Position numbers and translations under genes: made by a program
Notes under the pieces: generated by a model
Database searches by the model: none
Seen by the model: only the letters and a program-made list of their open reading frames with translations
Told to the model about the DNA's origin: nothing
Shown: positions 40,374-54,371 of the stretch, piece after piece
How positions within the stretch are numbered: position 1 is the stretch's first letter
Layout of the letters: every line of letters begins with the position of its first letter
Source of the DNA: Trifolium pratense
Taxonomy: Eukaryota; Streptophyta; Magnoliopsida; Fabales; Fabaceae
Assembly (NCBI RefSeq): GCF_020283565.1
Contig: NC_060060.1
Coordinates: forward strand, 33,294,001-33,358,000
Reading direction: 5' to 3'
DNA length: 64,000 nucleotides

Positions 40374-41855
40374 GTTTATTCATAAACAAAACACAAACTT
40401 TCTCTTGATCTACACGAAACCGATCATCATATAGCTTTTGTTAGTTTTCTTTACATGAATAATATTTACTTAGCGATACATGTTAATTTAATTAATAATT
40501 AATATAAAAATATTGTTTTGGATAAAACTTTGTTGAAAATTATTGTTTTTCATTCAACACAAAACTTTATATATTTGAAAATTCATCACAACATGTGACT
40601 TAACAATAAAGATTGTATAATATAATATGAAGTATGAACAATGAAGGGTCAAAGATGTACGCTTGTAACTATGGTATTGGTGGGTGGAGTTGGTGGTGGT
40701 CCACTCCAAAAGATTGCTTTGTCTCAAACTTTGGTTTTCTCCGGTGGCATTCCGGCAGAGAATTGCTTGGCCTCAGTACCATCTTCTTCATACAGAAATT
40801 GATGAGACACTTTAATCATGTGTTTGGGTTGATAAAGAAGTTGACCCACCATAGATGATTAAAGTTTGTGATATTTAAAAAGTAGTTAGTACATAAAATA
40901 ATGAGTATATATGTATATATAAAAGTAATAAATAAATAATCATTGTTCAATGTGAGTATAACTCAGTTGACAGAAACATTGTAATATGCAAAAATCAGAG
41001 TTTGAATTTAAGATTCTCCACTTATTTATCCTATTTATCTTAAGAGGTGAAATTCAAACCATTGAATTACTTGAAAAGGAAAAAAAAAAAAAAACTTTTA
41101 GATTCTCTATTGTAATGTTTCATTTTAGTGGAAAACAACACCTAAAGCATAAAGAAAAGTTGTCCCTCAATTTCTCTGTCTTTTCATTCTTTTTCTGTTG
41201 ATGGTTTAGGATTTCTTTATTGTTTCAAAGAATTAATGTGTAAGATTTTAATTTTAAAGTTCAACTCACAATGTCGATATGATTAGACCAAACATTTTCA
41301 TGCAGATTTGAAACAAAGACCTTACAGTTGTATGTAAGTTTTAAATTTAGGCCACAAAAGTAGGTTATAGCTTATGAAATGAAAGATTCCATAGGATTAA
41401 TTAAATGGGAGATTCCAAATAGAAAGTGAAAAAGAGATTCCATTATTTTCCAGAGATATATTTGCAGAGAAAGTACAATGCCACCCCTCTGAAGTACTAC
41501 TTATTTCCAAGTCCTGAAGAAAATACAGAAATACAATAAAATTGCATATATTTTCATAAAAAGCTCTATACTAGTTTCTCATACATACAATGACAAAAGT
41601 GTTGGTTGCTTGTGTCCTACACTTTATCCTGCAACTTGACAACCCAATAACAATTACAAACTTTTTTCTTAAATAATAATAACCTGATCAATGGACATGT
41701 AACCTGAACATGCAAGATAATTTCAAGAAGATTAAAAGAAAATATTAAGTGGAAAAGATGGTGAAAAGCATATGCACAAATCATGAAGTTTATCTCTTTC
41801 AGGCAGAGGAAGGATTGTGTATTCACTTGTCGATATGATAGAATCTTCAGGGGGA
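40374..41855. other. Intergenic region between SERK copies
   Basis: Holds the copy A promoter and copy B 3' flank. A SINE-like repeat (family B) lies near 40945-41080. The 41520-41855 stretch is paralogous to the copy A 3' flank (35335-35600), marking the duplication unit. Confidence 0.6.
40945..41080 (+). repeat. SINE-like repeat, family B
   Basis: GAGTATAACTCAGTTGACAG resembles a tRNA-type A box (compare 62285), followed by a degraded B-box area (GAGTTTGAATTTAAG) and CTTAAGAGGTGAAATTCAAA, as in the 62283 copy. Confidence 0.5.
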
Positions 41856-44800
41856 TCATCTAGGACCTGAGAGTTCATCTGGCTGAATATGTGAGGTTGA
41901 ATCTACTACTATCCAATTTGCATTAGGGTGATGCATGTGGTTGTTGTTAAAATCTTGTCGATACGTTTCTTCTTTCTGCCATTGCTCCCATTTTTCGGCC
42001 AAACCATCACCTTCTAGCATTCTCACCACTTCGGACATCTTTGGTCTTTCCATAGGGGACCCTTGTGTGCATAGTAAAGCCACTTGGATTAGCTGCTCTA
42101 CCTCATCATCGTCATAATCTCCCTTTAACTCTGCATCTACCAATGTTTCCAACTTCTTGTCTTTGAGAAGTCCTTTAACCTGCACTCAAAACAATGTCAG
42201 ACAGTTGTCAGCAATGATTGGTCAATATTTCTACCAGTGATTAGTATCCGTCAGGATATTATGTAATTTTGTCTTGATTATATTGATTTAGCTTTTCTTT
42301 TTTAGTTAATTGTTTCCCTAATTCTTGGGATTGATTAGGAGGAGCTCATGTCTATATATATGTGCCTTCTCCTTGTATAATGTAGACAAGATTTTCAGTC
42401 TCCAGGTGGCATCATAGTCTATCTAAGATCAATTGGGTTACCCGCTATAGACCACTCAAGTCATACTCTAGATGTCCAGTCCCTTAACGTGAGAGGAGTG
42501 TGTTAAGAGTCCCTTATAGAGATAAGACCTGAAAATGACTTTTTAAGTGGAGGCATCTCTCACTTTACAAGCCGAATTCTAAGATAGTGCATAGATCATT
42601 GTAAAGAGATTAATGCATTCCATGTTTAACAAAAATTGTTAATTAAAAACCTACCCAATCGAGCAACATAACATCATCATCATTGGCAAGACGTGCAAGA
42701 TCGAAAGCCCTCTGTCCAGTTATTAGTTCAAGAAGCATCACACCATATCCAAAAACATCAGTCTTTTCTGAAGACTTTCCAGTTGACAGGTACTCAGGTG
42801 CAATATGCCCAATCGTACCACGAACAGCAGTAGTAACATGGGTATCTTTGTAATCCATAAGCTTTGCTAAACCGAAATCTCCCACAACTGCTTCAAATTC
42901 CTCATCTAACAATATATTTGCAGCTTTCACATCACGATGAATAATCTTAGGGTCACAATGATCATGCAAGTAAGCAAGCCCTCTGGCAGATCCCAGCGCA
43001 ATATTCTTCCGCATTAGCCATTCAAGTGGCGGTTCAGACTCGCTACGTTCTACAACATCAAAATCAATATATAAAAACACGGTTTTAATATGCAACTGCA
43101 AATTCTGATTTTCAACAGTAAAAGCATTCATTTGTATTTGAAAATTTGAGCTATTTAAGAATTTTCACATTTTTGTGTTGGTGTAGCTTCGAGCTAATAT
43201 CTAGGAAATACTAATTGTTATTTTTTCGATTAGAAATCAGAAACATACATATTTGGCATTGAACACTAGCATAGCACTTATAGCATTTCTTCCAGAAAAG
43301 GATATGTGAGAGAAAAGATGGGGCACCTCGTAAACATGATGCTACACTTCCATTGGCCATGTAAGGATACACAAGCAAACGTTCGGTAGATGTCATGCAA
43401 AAACCACGAAGCCGAAGCAAATTACGATGCACAGCCATACTGATCATTTCCACTTCTGTTTGAAATTGCAGCTCCCCGCCCTGTGTGCGTTCCTCTTTAA
43501 GTCTTTTTACAGCTACAAGTGTGCCATCAGCTAAGCGTCCTTTATAAACCTTTCCAAATCCACCTCTACCTAGAATGTTTTTGTTACTGAAGTTATCTGT
43601 TGCTACCAGAAGCTCACGAAGAGAAAACCTTTTAAGCTGACCAAGGTGAACTTCGGGATCCTCCTCAGCTGCCACGGTAAAAGACAAAATGTTGGTTCAC
43701 CAGTAATAAATATATAATTCAGCATTTATCAGCATGTATAACCATGTTTTATTTTATGTTATTTAACTAACCAGGAACATCAAAGAAATGGTCCGCTGGT
43801 TTTCTTTTTCGCCAATACGCAAGTGCAATTGCAGGAGCTGCAAACAACAGAGCAGCGCCAGCAGCAACTCCTCCAGCAATAGCTCCAGTATTACTACCAC
43901 CTGCAAAAAGGATCAACAGTTTAGCAAGAAATTATTACTCGAAACAATAGATTGTGACTGATTGGAAAAAAAGAATCCCAAAGTTCAGTACCAAGTTGAC
44001 CTAGTTTTATGAGTTGTAGAAAACCATCCTCGGTCTTTGTTTAAAAACTCAAACTTTTAGGTCAAGTGGTTTTTTAACCTGATATCAGTATCAAATTGAC
44101 CTAGTTTGGTTGTTTTTTCCTGTCTTAAAATTAAACGTTCGAAAACAAATTGAGTTTGGTTTGATGTTGAACTCGAGAGTTATGAGAAAGCTAGAGTTAT
44201 ATTCTGAATTGAAGCTTTAGTTCAAGTTATTCTTTTAACAATTTAAAATCATTGTCAATAAAAAACAGAAATCAACAAACCTGAAGAAGATGGGGACGGT
44301 GGAGAAAGTGGCGCAGGAGTATTTTTAGGTTGTTTCAAGCGAGGATTATTTGTATAACTGTAAAGTGGAACACAGGGTGTTAACAAAGTTTCAGGTCATC
44401 TGTCAACAATAAAACATACTAGATAAGAACATAATAATTTCCACAGACCTGATAGGGGTAAACAATGAAAATGAACCATTCACTGGGACATCCCCTTCTA
44501 AATTGTTGTTTGAGAGATCACTGTATTCCAAGATGGCTGTTGTGTCAGTTTACACACATCGAAATATATGATTATAGTATAAACATGACTCTACTTTCAC
44601 TTTAATAACTTATGTCAAATATAAATGAGGGAGTAACACTCACAGAACTTGCAGCGTAGTAACATTTGTCAAAAGCACAGGAATGCGGCCAGTCAAGGTG
44701 TTATTATTGAGACGCCTATTTTGGAGAGCAAGAAGAATAATTAGTTTGCTATATACAACTGATAAAGTAGAGTAATAAATCATGATAGGAAACTAGTTAT

Positions 44801-47253
44801 CAAATGCATAAACAAATTTTGTTTATTAGCATAGGAAGGGTAGAAAACAAAATTCTATTATGCAAAGTGAATTTGTCAAAAATGAAAATTATATCTCACT
44901 CAAGACATAACGGATACATTCATAAACGGAAGTCTTAGTAACAAGTACATGAATGGATTAGATAATTATATTAGAAAATTTTACACGTCAGTGTGTATAT
45001 AAATAAACAAGTAATTACACTATTGCAACATTATAACCACCACCAAGTAATCACACTATTGCATCATAATCACACTATTGCATATAATCACACTATTGCA
45101 TCAATTAATTATAACCACCGCCAGCAGAAATAACGAAAATAGTAGTGTAGTTTTTTAAGCACTCATTTTTGTATATTGCAACTTTGCTGGAAATGGAATG
45201 GTCATGTTGTAGAGGATACAAAATCTACTGAATTTTGCATTGGAAAATAAAAAGATGTTGAACAAGGCAAAGGAAGAAAAAAAAAAATGGAAACCAACAT
45301 AAATAAATTTTGCAGATCATAGATATGATAAGGAAAGTATGTCGTACAGGAAACGTAGTTTTTGAAGGTTCCCCAGTGTACTCGGTATGTTACCACTTAA
45401 ATGGTTCAAGTAAAGATCCAAACTCACTAAGTTTGTCAAATTTCCAAGCTCTTCTGGGATTTTTCCTGTTATATTATTACTGTAAAGTTCCCTGCCATTG
45501 AGAAGGGAAGAAAGTTCAGATTTGTGCAAACAAAAAAGTTCAACAAATAATTGAAAGGTGACAAATCACATTCATGCGATTTGTATGAAGCTGACATGTC
45601 GTGAGCGCAACAAGACAAACTGAAATAGAACGCCAAGTCGCCATGTATACTGTAAAGTTTATAATATTTCCTTCAAATATTTAGAGAGCTATATCTCTAT
45701 AACTCAGATGATATCAAGTAAAGCTTGTGAAGATATTAAAAATTTCATGATTCTTACTTATGTAAATTGAGACTTTCTACAGTTCTAAAATACAAGAATA
45801 TCAATCAAGAAACAAGGTTGAGCTTAATCTTCTCAGGAACGGTCAAATTTATTCAACAATATCATATCTGATTCACAACTTACAAGTACTGCAAATTTGA
45901 GAGATCACCAAGTTGTGTAACCAGTGTACCAGAAAGATCCGCATTTCCAAGATCACTGTCCAAATGTAAATAGATAAATGAATAAATAAATCACTATGTG
46001 TCCAACCATTCATAAAACTACATGTGAAAATGTCATATTAACTTACACACGGGTCACACTGTTATCACCATTGCATGTAACATGAAACCACGTACAGGGA
46101 TTCACAAGAGTAGCATCCCAACTTTGAAGAACATTATTAGGATCATTCAAGTTACTCTTCAATGCATTCAGTGCATCACCTGTACTAAAAAGAATCAATC
46201 TTCAGTGACAGACATCCTTAATACTATTAACTTATGTGGAGTAGGAGTAGCATACGTTAGATTCAAGATCATTAACAAAAACCCTCGGGAGTTATAAGGT
46301 TAACTTGATATCTGAGGTGGGAGAGTTAAGGTGTGGAATGCTAAGGGTAGTCTCAGGTTTGATTCCCACCTCCAGCAAAAACTAACAAACTAACGATAAC
46401 ATACTAAGATTGTCTGTTTAAAAAAAGAAAAACTACTACGTAACAAGAACCCCTAACCTTCACTGGTCAGCCTTAATAGCAAACACCTAAATACTAGGCC
46501 AACTAATATAAATGAAACAAATGTAATAAAAAAAATTAACAAGAATAACCAAGACATCAGGTTCAAGTGGTTAATGAGCTCCCCTTAAGACGAATCGTTC
46601 GGGAGAATCCGAGTTTGATTCCTGGTGGGAACAATTTTTTGCCAGACTCTACTTGCCTCGCGGCCGAACTCTGGATTACCGGGGGGGCTTCCCCAGGAAC
46701 CAGAGGGGGTTAATACCAAAAAATTAACAAGAATAAAAGCATTTTGATATATTGAATTCCTATATAATATAGCCAATCAAAGTGAAGCTTGGGATTAAGC
46801 ACTAACCACTAAACAATCAAGAAACAGCTTAATCTAGTCATGCAGAACATCATATATAAAATTTACTAAAATTCTTCAATCATATGATCCTATCTTTTCT
46901 AACAAAAATCCTATAGCAACATCAAATTTGAGTTGAAATATTACAAAAGCTACTCCAAGTCTACTATGAAGTTTAAAAATTTTCAATCAAGCATATTATG
47001 AACAGTAACAACAATAAAGGGCAACCTAGTAGATCAAAAATAGGTGATTAATTAACTTTCCTAACTAAGATGATTATAAAGCACCCATTTAGTAGATATA
47101 AACATTTATTGAACAATTAAAACCATCATAGAGTAAGTTCAAAAAAAGTAACCACCCACCTTCCACATTAGAAGAAGCTTTATAAACCAAATCAAACACC
47201 AAAATTGCCCAAAAAAGAAACCAAGCTTTATAAGATGAAGTCACTTGTTCCAT
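41856..47253 (-). CDS. BAK1: SERK/BAK1-type LRR receptor kinase, copy B
   Basis: Tandem paralogue of copy A and closer to the BAK1/SERK consensus. Eleven exons: 47160-47253, 46047-46179, 45884-45955, 45348-45491, 44644-44715, 44449-44520, 44281-44357, 43772-43900, 43327-43668, 42655-43049, 41856-42179, giving 617 residues in frame. Seen: signal peptide ([18 protein letters not shown]), LRRNT, LRRs ([20 protein letters not shown]), SPP region ([13 protein letters not shown]), transmembrane helix, kinase with [91 protein letters not shown] and the LSGPR end. The exon sizes equal those of copy A except exon 1 (12 nt longer) and the transmembrane exon (one codon shorter). The gene symbol is by family; SERK3 versus SERK4 is not resolvable here. 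Confidence 0.92.
42230..42600. mobile_element. LTR-retrotransposon remnant in SERK B last intron
   Basis: Copy A lacks this stretch. It holds an LTR-like segment (TATA-like TCTATATATATG near 42351, TTGTATAATGTAGAC) and the block GTGTTAAGAGTCCCTTATAG, AAATGACTTTTTAAGTGGAG, CATCTCTCACTTTACAAGCC, which I recognise as a common legume LTR sequence. No inner domain and no clear target duplication. Confidence 0.5.
46555..46722 (+). repeat. SINE-like repeat, family A, best copy
   Basis: In SERK B intron 1. Contains the A-box-like GTGGTTAATGAGC, then CGAATCGTTCGGGAGAATCC, the B-box-like GAGTTTGATTCCTGG, CCTCGCGGCCGAACTCTGG and an ACCAGAGGG end. This structure suggests a tRNA-derived SINE. Used as the reference for the other copies. 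Confidence 0.7.
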
Positions 47254-48159
47254 TTTTTCTTCAACTACAAAACACTTTCATAATCATACACAAACAATTG
47301 ATTTGATTCCCTAGTAACAAACAAAAACCCTCTCTTGATCTAAACGACACAAATCATTAAACTCCACAACATTTGACCAAGTTGACCAAATAGAATTTTT
47401 TTTGTGAAGTTGATAACTTGATGAAATCTAATGATGGGTAGCTTAAAAATCTATTCTTTTTTGGTTGTTAGTGTTGTTGGGATTGAATTGAAGGTGAAAA
47501 ATGATATGGGTATGGTTGGTTTATGGTGAAAAATGCAGAGAAGGAAAGAACAGTTTTGAGAGAGAGAAAGAAAAGGTTAAAGAGAGAAGAATGGAAAAGC
47601 AAGTCAACGAATGAATGTTGCATCCTTTCTTTACTCAGAAATTTCTCATTCTACTCTGATTAATTATTATTCCTTTTTTTTTTTTTGCTAAATTTATTTG
47701 TTTTATTTATATGAATATTATTTTTGACTAATACATGAATATTATTATGAATAATGAAAGGTGATTAATTAATTAGAAAGTGAGATTAAGATATGAAAGA
47801 GATAGAGAGAGAGTAGGGTCAAAGATGCACGCATGCACGGCTGTGACTTGTCCCCACCCCACTCCAGGCTACCAGTGCATCTACTCCGTTCTAACCATGC
47901 TTGTTTCGATCGACTTATTTTTGAATTATATAAATAAATTTTTATGTATTATTGTAAAAAATTTAAGATAGTTTATGATAAAATGACTTATAAAAATATA
48001 ATTTTTATCGGTAAAAACTTATAAATTAACACAAAAATTTATTTATTTGCATAAGCTAATTTCATAGGTTCAAAAATAAATTGAATATCCAAACGGACAC
48101 TATAACCAAAATCAGATTAATAAAAATTAATATATTTGGAGTAAAAAGGAGGAATCCAA

Positions 48160-48262
48160 TAATTTAGAATATGACCGCAAGATAAATAAAGTTTAGTAAG
48201 AATTTAACTCGGATTCTTCCGAATAATCTATCCTACGAGAAATTTATTAACCATTTTAATTC
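48160..48262 (-). repeat. Degraded family-A SINE-like copy
   Basis: ACCGCAAGATAAATAAAGTTTAG, then GATTCTTCCGAATAATCTATC-like text on the plus strand, equals the reverse of the family-A core with many changes. Confidence 0.35.
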
Positions 48263-51200
48263 AATATATTAGTTCTGATCTAAATACATTAAGGACTAGT
48301 ATAAGTGTACCTACTTACTTACATGTTGATGTATAGTTAGTTATAAATAAGATAAGATTATATTTTTTTTAAATGAAAACAAATTGAAAGTTTTTTTTTT
48401 TTTGTTAAGAGGGAAAAAAAAAGAAGGAAAAAACAACATAACAGAAGGACTATTCTCTAACAAAAATTACGTCCCTAGCATCAGCAAGAAGAAATTAAGT
48501 TGGATAGATCATTAGGAGGCACTTCTAACATCACAAGAGAGGAGTGTTGTGTTGTGTGACCAGTGATCATGATCATAATAGAGTTATTTGTGCTTTTGCA
48601 TTTAATTTGGGTTTATGCTCAATTCTCATGCCAAGTTTTGACTTATTTTCTTTGAGTTTTTAGATTTTCTTATATTGCAATTAGTAGTCAAATCTAACCT
48701 ATTAAACTTTTTTCAGGATAAATAATCTTTCTTATGTTTGGTTTAACATTAATTTGAGAAGTAGGAAGATTTTGGCGCGAGATTCATAATTGGTATCTAG
48801 AATATCTATGTCCTAGTATTGTTTCGGTCTTCGAGTCGAAGCACCAAAAGAAAAGGACCGGGAACACATTATTTTTCTCAAGACTCAATCCAATTTACCG
48901 TGATTTTTCAAAAGTTGCTATTTAAAATTTTATGACCAATGTCCGTTCACAAGCAGAATTGGCATTTTAAAATTATAAATTTTACAAAATTCACTTGTTC
49001 GAAAATTTTTTTTTACAAAATTCATCGTTGGATTGAAACTTTATATCATATAGATCAATCATGTAGTTTTCAAACAAAATAAATATAGATCAATCATGTT
49101 ATTGAGACAAATTAAGATTAACATTATTCAATAAAAATACATATGTAAGATATTATTAAAAAAAAAATACATATGTAAGATGATTACATTTTAATAAAAG
49201 ACAAACGAGCAATAATCTATCATCTTAAATACTACATCTTAAAATCTAGAAGATACCGCATTGCATAAGTAAAAATGTTTTTTAGTTAAAAAAATGGTTG
49301 AGTCTGAATGTTTAATGTATTGTTCAATAAAAATATTTAAAAACACGACCATTTTACAAATTAATTCACTTTAAAATATGTAAAGATCAATTTTACACTT
49401 TTAAAATTAATTTCAACTCTTCAAAATAAGGATTAAACATATATTTAATTATGTTGGATATTTTAGTCAACTACTCAACTAGTTGTTGTCCTTCTTCCAT
49501 CAAAAGAAACAAAAATGATAACTTTTTCTTCTTCTTTTCTATTGTTTTAGTTTCTCCTTTTTGCTTACCTTTTTCTTACTTGGACATTATTTAAATTTTA
49601 AAGCTTGTCTCAACTTTGAATAATAAGCATTACCATGTGATACATGGGTTATTAATTAATAGTTACGTTTTTTTTTTTTAAAGTTTACAATAAAATCGAA
49701 GATCAAGCTCAGAATCTTTAATATACTATTCAAATTTTTTACCACTAAATAGTATGAATATAATAAAGAGAACAAATGAAAAAGAAAACCACATAAAACC
49801 ATGAATACACACACCCCATAGCATAGCCATCCCAACCCATCACTCTCACCTCTTCCTAGTTATATTACTTTCAACAATTAGTCAAAAATTGGATTGTATT
49901 ATGCTCCAAAATTCCAAGTAAAACATTAGACCAAGTAAAGAGCATATTTACGTCACATGAATCTAATGGTTTGGAGACAAATCAACGTTTTTGGAGTAGT
50001 AGAACTAGTTAACGGTTTAATAGTATACTCTGACCAAGTCATTCATTCATAATTCATTCATGCCTATAATCTATAATGCACATCGTTGACTGTCACAACG
50101 GGTTTGAGACACAAATTACCAACTAGTGTATATGTTAAGATTCATGATATCAGAGTAAAAGGAGATAAAAGTTTGAGAAATTTGTAATTGAACTAATAGA
50201 ATAGATACAAATGAATGTGTTAAATCACAAATGAGTACAACTTCTATCTTATATACTAACTAGCTAATGAGTTTATACTAACTACCTAATGAGCCTAACT
50301 CTATATAGTTCAACAATATATTTGGACATTTTTTTTAGCTAGCAAAAATAGAGTGCACAGACATCACATAACGATGATATATATTTTGAAAATATTTTAT
50401 TAGTAACCATAGTGTTCAATTGATGATTAAGGAGTTATGTACAAATGTCACTTAACTTTATTATTAACCATCCACCCACCGATTAATTATATATTTGAAA
50501 TGTTTTACACTTGAGATGCTAGAACAATTAAAGTGCGAATACTCTATTCGCACTTTAAGTAACAAAAAGTGTTTTACTAAATTTTGCACTTGTTTAATGC
50601 TCGCTAGTTATCTTATAAAGAGTGTATTTTTGAAAATCATAGGAGTGCTTGAGAAAGACAAAGAGGGGGTGGCGGGGCGCTAAAAAATCAAGAGAGTATA
50701 TTTTAAATTCAATTATCTTGCGAGGAGATTTAATTTATTTGGGCCGTATGTCTAAGCTATAGCTGTTTTCTCCAAATAAATAAATAAATAAAAAGTTATA
50801 AGTTTTCTACTACAAATTTTAAATTTTGTCTTGTCAAACAAATAGCTGTAGAAATTACTTTTAATGTATATTTTTAATATAAAGTATTTATTGAATTTTC
50901 GTATAAAGTATTTATCTAAGGTAATTGGTTTATTTTTAACAAGAGTATAAGGTAATTGGTTTATTTTTAACAAGAGTATAAGGTAATTAGTTTATAGGTG
51001 CAAAACTAGTTTTATTTTATAGTTTTTCATATGAAGTATCTATTGAATTTTCATAATAAGATTTTTATATAAGCTAATTAGCTTTTTGGTAATGATGCTG
51101 TTCCTTTTAAAAAATTCAGTTCCATTCTATGAATTTTAATTTCATAAAGAATAACCCCAACAAGGTATACTATCTCCCTCTCCCTCTCCTTTTCTTTTTC

Positions 51201-51545
51201 CTTGTCATTATTTCTTTTATATATCAAGAAAATTAATAAATTTGTAGAGTCTAATTGACACAAATGGTTAGACATTTTGTTCACATAAGAAACAAGTTTT
51301 ACGATATACCTTAATCGGTAACTTGTACATAAAATTTCATTGTAAATTCTTTGTGAGGTTCGTGTATCTCCCCATAATCCAAACTTTTTTATTCCAAAAA
51401 AAGTAAAAAAATAAAATAGAAAATCAGCATAATCTCTAAAGAAAAAAAAAATCAAATTTTTTATAGAAGGTAAATCACTAAATCTAATATTAGACAGTCA
51501 AAGAGCATATATATAATTATTATAATTATAATTTCAAGTATCAAC

Positions 51546-51556
51546 TATATATAGAG
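51546..51556 (+). promoter_or_regulatory. Laccase TATA box
   Basis: CTATATATAGAGG about 50 bp before the laccase ATG, in a conventional core-promoter position. The related segment at 60876 keeps TATAGAGGCC but lacks a gene. Confidence 0.55.
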
Positions 51557-52939
51557 GCCATAATTTAGTCAAAATAAAAATATAATTTGAGGCTATAGCA
51601 ATGGCATATGATCCTAGCCAAATGATGATCACCAACAAGTTCAAGACTCCAGCTTCTGCATTGAGATTTTTGTTACTCTCTGCACTATATTTTCTTCTGA
51701 TTCATGCTGCAAATGGAAAAGTTCACCATCACAAGTTTGTGGTATATATATGTGCTTCTTTAATTTCTCTTACACTAGTTAATGATGGTGGTAATGCATA
51801 ATATTTGCAATTAAATGGTTTGTATTTCTGCAGATAAGATCAGCACCTTTCACAAGACTATGTAGTAGCAAGAACATTTTGACTGTAAATGGACAATTTC
51901 CTGGTCCAACATTGAAAGCTCATAGAGGAGACACACTTGTAGTCAAGGTTTATAACCAGGCAAATTATAACTTAACAATACATTGGTATGTTGATTTCTA
52001 AACCATATAACTTGTACATTTTTCTTTTTTAAGATGATGGGATAAGAAATGCATAATTTTTGAAGGGTTTCTTTTCGCGTCCCTGTGCTTTTTTAATTTT
52101 ACCCCTTTTGTAGGTCGAGTAGCGAGTGTGTAAAAATGTAAAATCTAGAAAGATACAGTTTGCTACTTAAAGTGTGAACTCATTTCGCTACTTATGTAGA
52201 GAACTATATTATTTTAGAATATTTTCATGGGGGGAGTGACGGGTGCAAACATGGGGTTGGGATAAAAAAATTGTCGTTTGCTACTTAGGTAACAAGCAGG
52301 GTATTTAGGAAAATTAGAAGGAAGCAAGAAAAAATTCCCTAATTTTTTACCTTTCAATAGTGCACATCTATGTATGAATCTATACATTGTGGTATGATTG
52401 ATTGGAAGAGTGTTTGATTGCAGGCATGGATCAAATCAAGTGAGGAATCCATGGTCAGATGGACCTGGATACATAACACAGTGCCCAATTAAACCAAGAA
52501 ATATGTTCAAACAAATTATAAATTTGTCAACGGAAGAAGGAACAATATGGTGGCATGCACATCAAGGTTGGGCAAGAGCCACAGTTCATGGAGCTTTCAT
52601 CATTTATCCTAAACGTGGACATACTTATCCCTTTCCTAAACCTCATGCCGAGGTTCCAATTATACTAGGTACTCACTCCTTACGTGCATCAACTTAAATA
52701 TAAAAAAAGACTTAAACACAATTTTAGTCCTTTTATATTGGCTCATTTACAAATTTTGGTCCTCCTATTTTTAAACACAATTTCACATCATTTCGAAGGA
52801 GAGTGGTGGAAGGAAGATGTTATGGAAGTTCCAAATGTAGCAAACATAACCGGACGACAACCAAATACATCAGATGCATATACAATAAATGGTCAACCTG
52901 GTTATCTATACCCGTGCTCCAAAAAAGGTGCATTCCATT

Positions 52940-53140
52940 CCTACACTATTTTTACATACATTTTTATCAATTTAAAATCTAAACCGTCTAATTTTAATCG
53001 GACGGTTCAGAAAAAATGACTCCAGCAATCACTGCATCTAATCCTTTTCTGACACTATTTTTACATACACTTTATCAATTTAAAATCCATACCGTCTAAT
53101 TTTAAACGGACGGTTCGGAGATAATAACTGCAGCTGACTG
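52940..53140. repeat. Tandem duplication in laccase intron 4
   Basis: ACTATTTTTACATACA, TATCAATTTAAAATC and CCGTCTAATTTTAA-CGGACGGTTC occur twice about 107 bp apart. Confidence 0.7.
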
Positions 53141-53871
53141 CATCTAATCCATCTAATTTTTCTTGTGATATTTATAGATACTTTCAAGATGAATGTGGAC
53201 TATGGAAAAACATATCTTCTTAGAATAATCAATGCAGTAATGGAAGAAGAAATTTTCTTTGCAATTGCAAATCACAAATTAACATTAGTTGGTAAAGATG
53301 GATTATACTTAAAACCAATAAAAACAGATTACATAATGATCACACCTGGCCAATCTATGGACATTTTATTGGAAGCAAATCAACGATCTCTTGGTCACTA
53401 TTTCATGGCTGCAAGACCATATTTTAGTGTTGATGGTGCTAGATTTGATAACACAACTACAACAGCATTACTTGTATATAATAACTCTCACAAACATCAC
53501 AAAAAAAGTCCAATTCTTCCTAATCTTCCTCCTTACAACAACACACAAGCTTCAACTATCTTCACAAAGAAATTTAGAAGCCTTGCAACAAAAACTCATC
53601 CAATAAATGTCCCTAAAAAAGTGGACACACATTTATTGTTCACTTTTTCGGTTAATTTGCTCAACTGTACCCACGATAAACCCTGTAATGGTCCGTTCGG
53701 AATGAGGTTTTTGGCTAGTGTGAACAACGTTAGTCTTGTGCATCCGGCCAATATCGATTTTTTAAGTGCTTATTACTATAAAGTCCCTGGTGTGTTTGAA
53801 ATGGATTTTCCAAAAAAGCCAAAAAGGGAATTCAACTATACAGCTGATGAATTACCGGAATATGTTTTGGG

Positions 53872-54371
53872 CAAGGTTTTAAATTGCGGACCGCATCACC
53901 TGATGCGGCCGCAATATTGCGGATGCGGTAGGCACTGCAACCGCATCGGACCGCAATTGCGGTGTGAACTCAAATCACACGTGATGCCGCAACGCAACCG
54001 CAACGCAACAGCATTTCACCGCAACACAACGGAGTTTTGACTGCAACGGCCGCAACGGTTCAATCAAATATTCCTTTTCATAAAAATTCAGAGAATCTCA
54101 CCTTTATTTTTTCCTTTATGTCCTTTCATTTTAGAGTTTCTGTCTTCTTATGTCTCGATGACTTAAAAATGAATTAAAATTTATATAGAATTATAAGTAA
54201 AAGATATATAAGGAATTACAATAATTATAGTATTTTTTCTATGTTTGTGCGGATAAAAAATTATTTCACGCCGCAACGGCCGCAATTGCATCGCAGTGTC
54301 AGCATTAGCCGCAATCGCAATACCTGCAACCGCAACCGCATCCACGACCGCAACCGCAATTTAAAACCTTG
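53872..54371. mobile_element. hAT-type MITE inserted in laccase exon 5
   Basis: 500 bp with perfect 18-bp inverted ends (CAAGGTTTTAAATTGCGG) and an 8-bp target duplication GTTTTGGG (53864-53871 and 54372-54379), the size used by hAT elements. The ends are unusually GC-rich and hold many CCGCAA/TTGCGG repeats in both orientations; the middle (54060-54260) is AT-rich. No transposase, so it needed an autonomous partner. Confidence 0.93.

Larger units (their letters stand above)
47254..51600. other. Long intergenic region between SERK B and laccase
   Basis: Contains the SERK B promoter (a GA-rich leader near 47560-47600 and 47800-47815), a degraded family-A SINE near 48160-48262, AT-rich sequence, and from 50300 onward the laccase upstream block duplicated at 61-64 kb. 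No supported gene. Confidence 0.5.

Noticed and set aside
46585..46776. Minus-strand 63-codon ORF
   Set aside because: Entirely within the family-A SINE copy.
53391..53606. 71-codon ORF in another frame of laccase exon 5
   Set aside because: Overlaps the confirmed laccase frame and has no coding features of its own.
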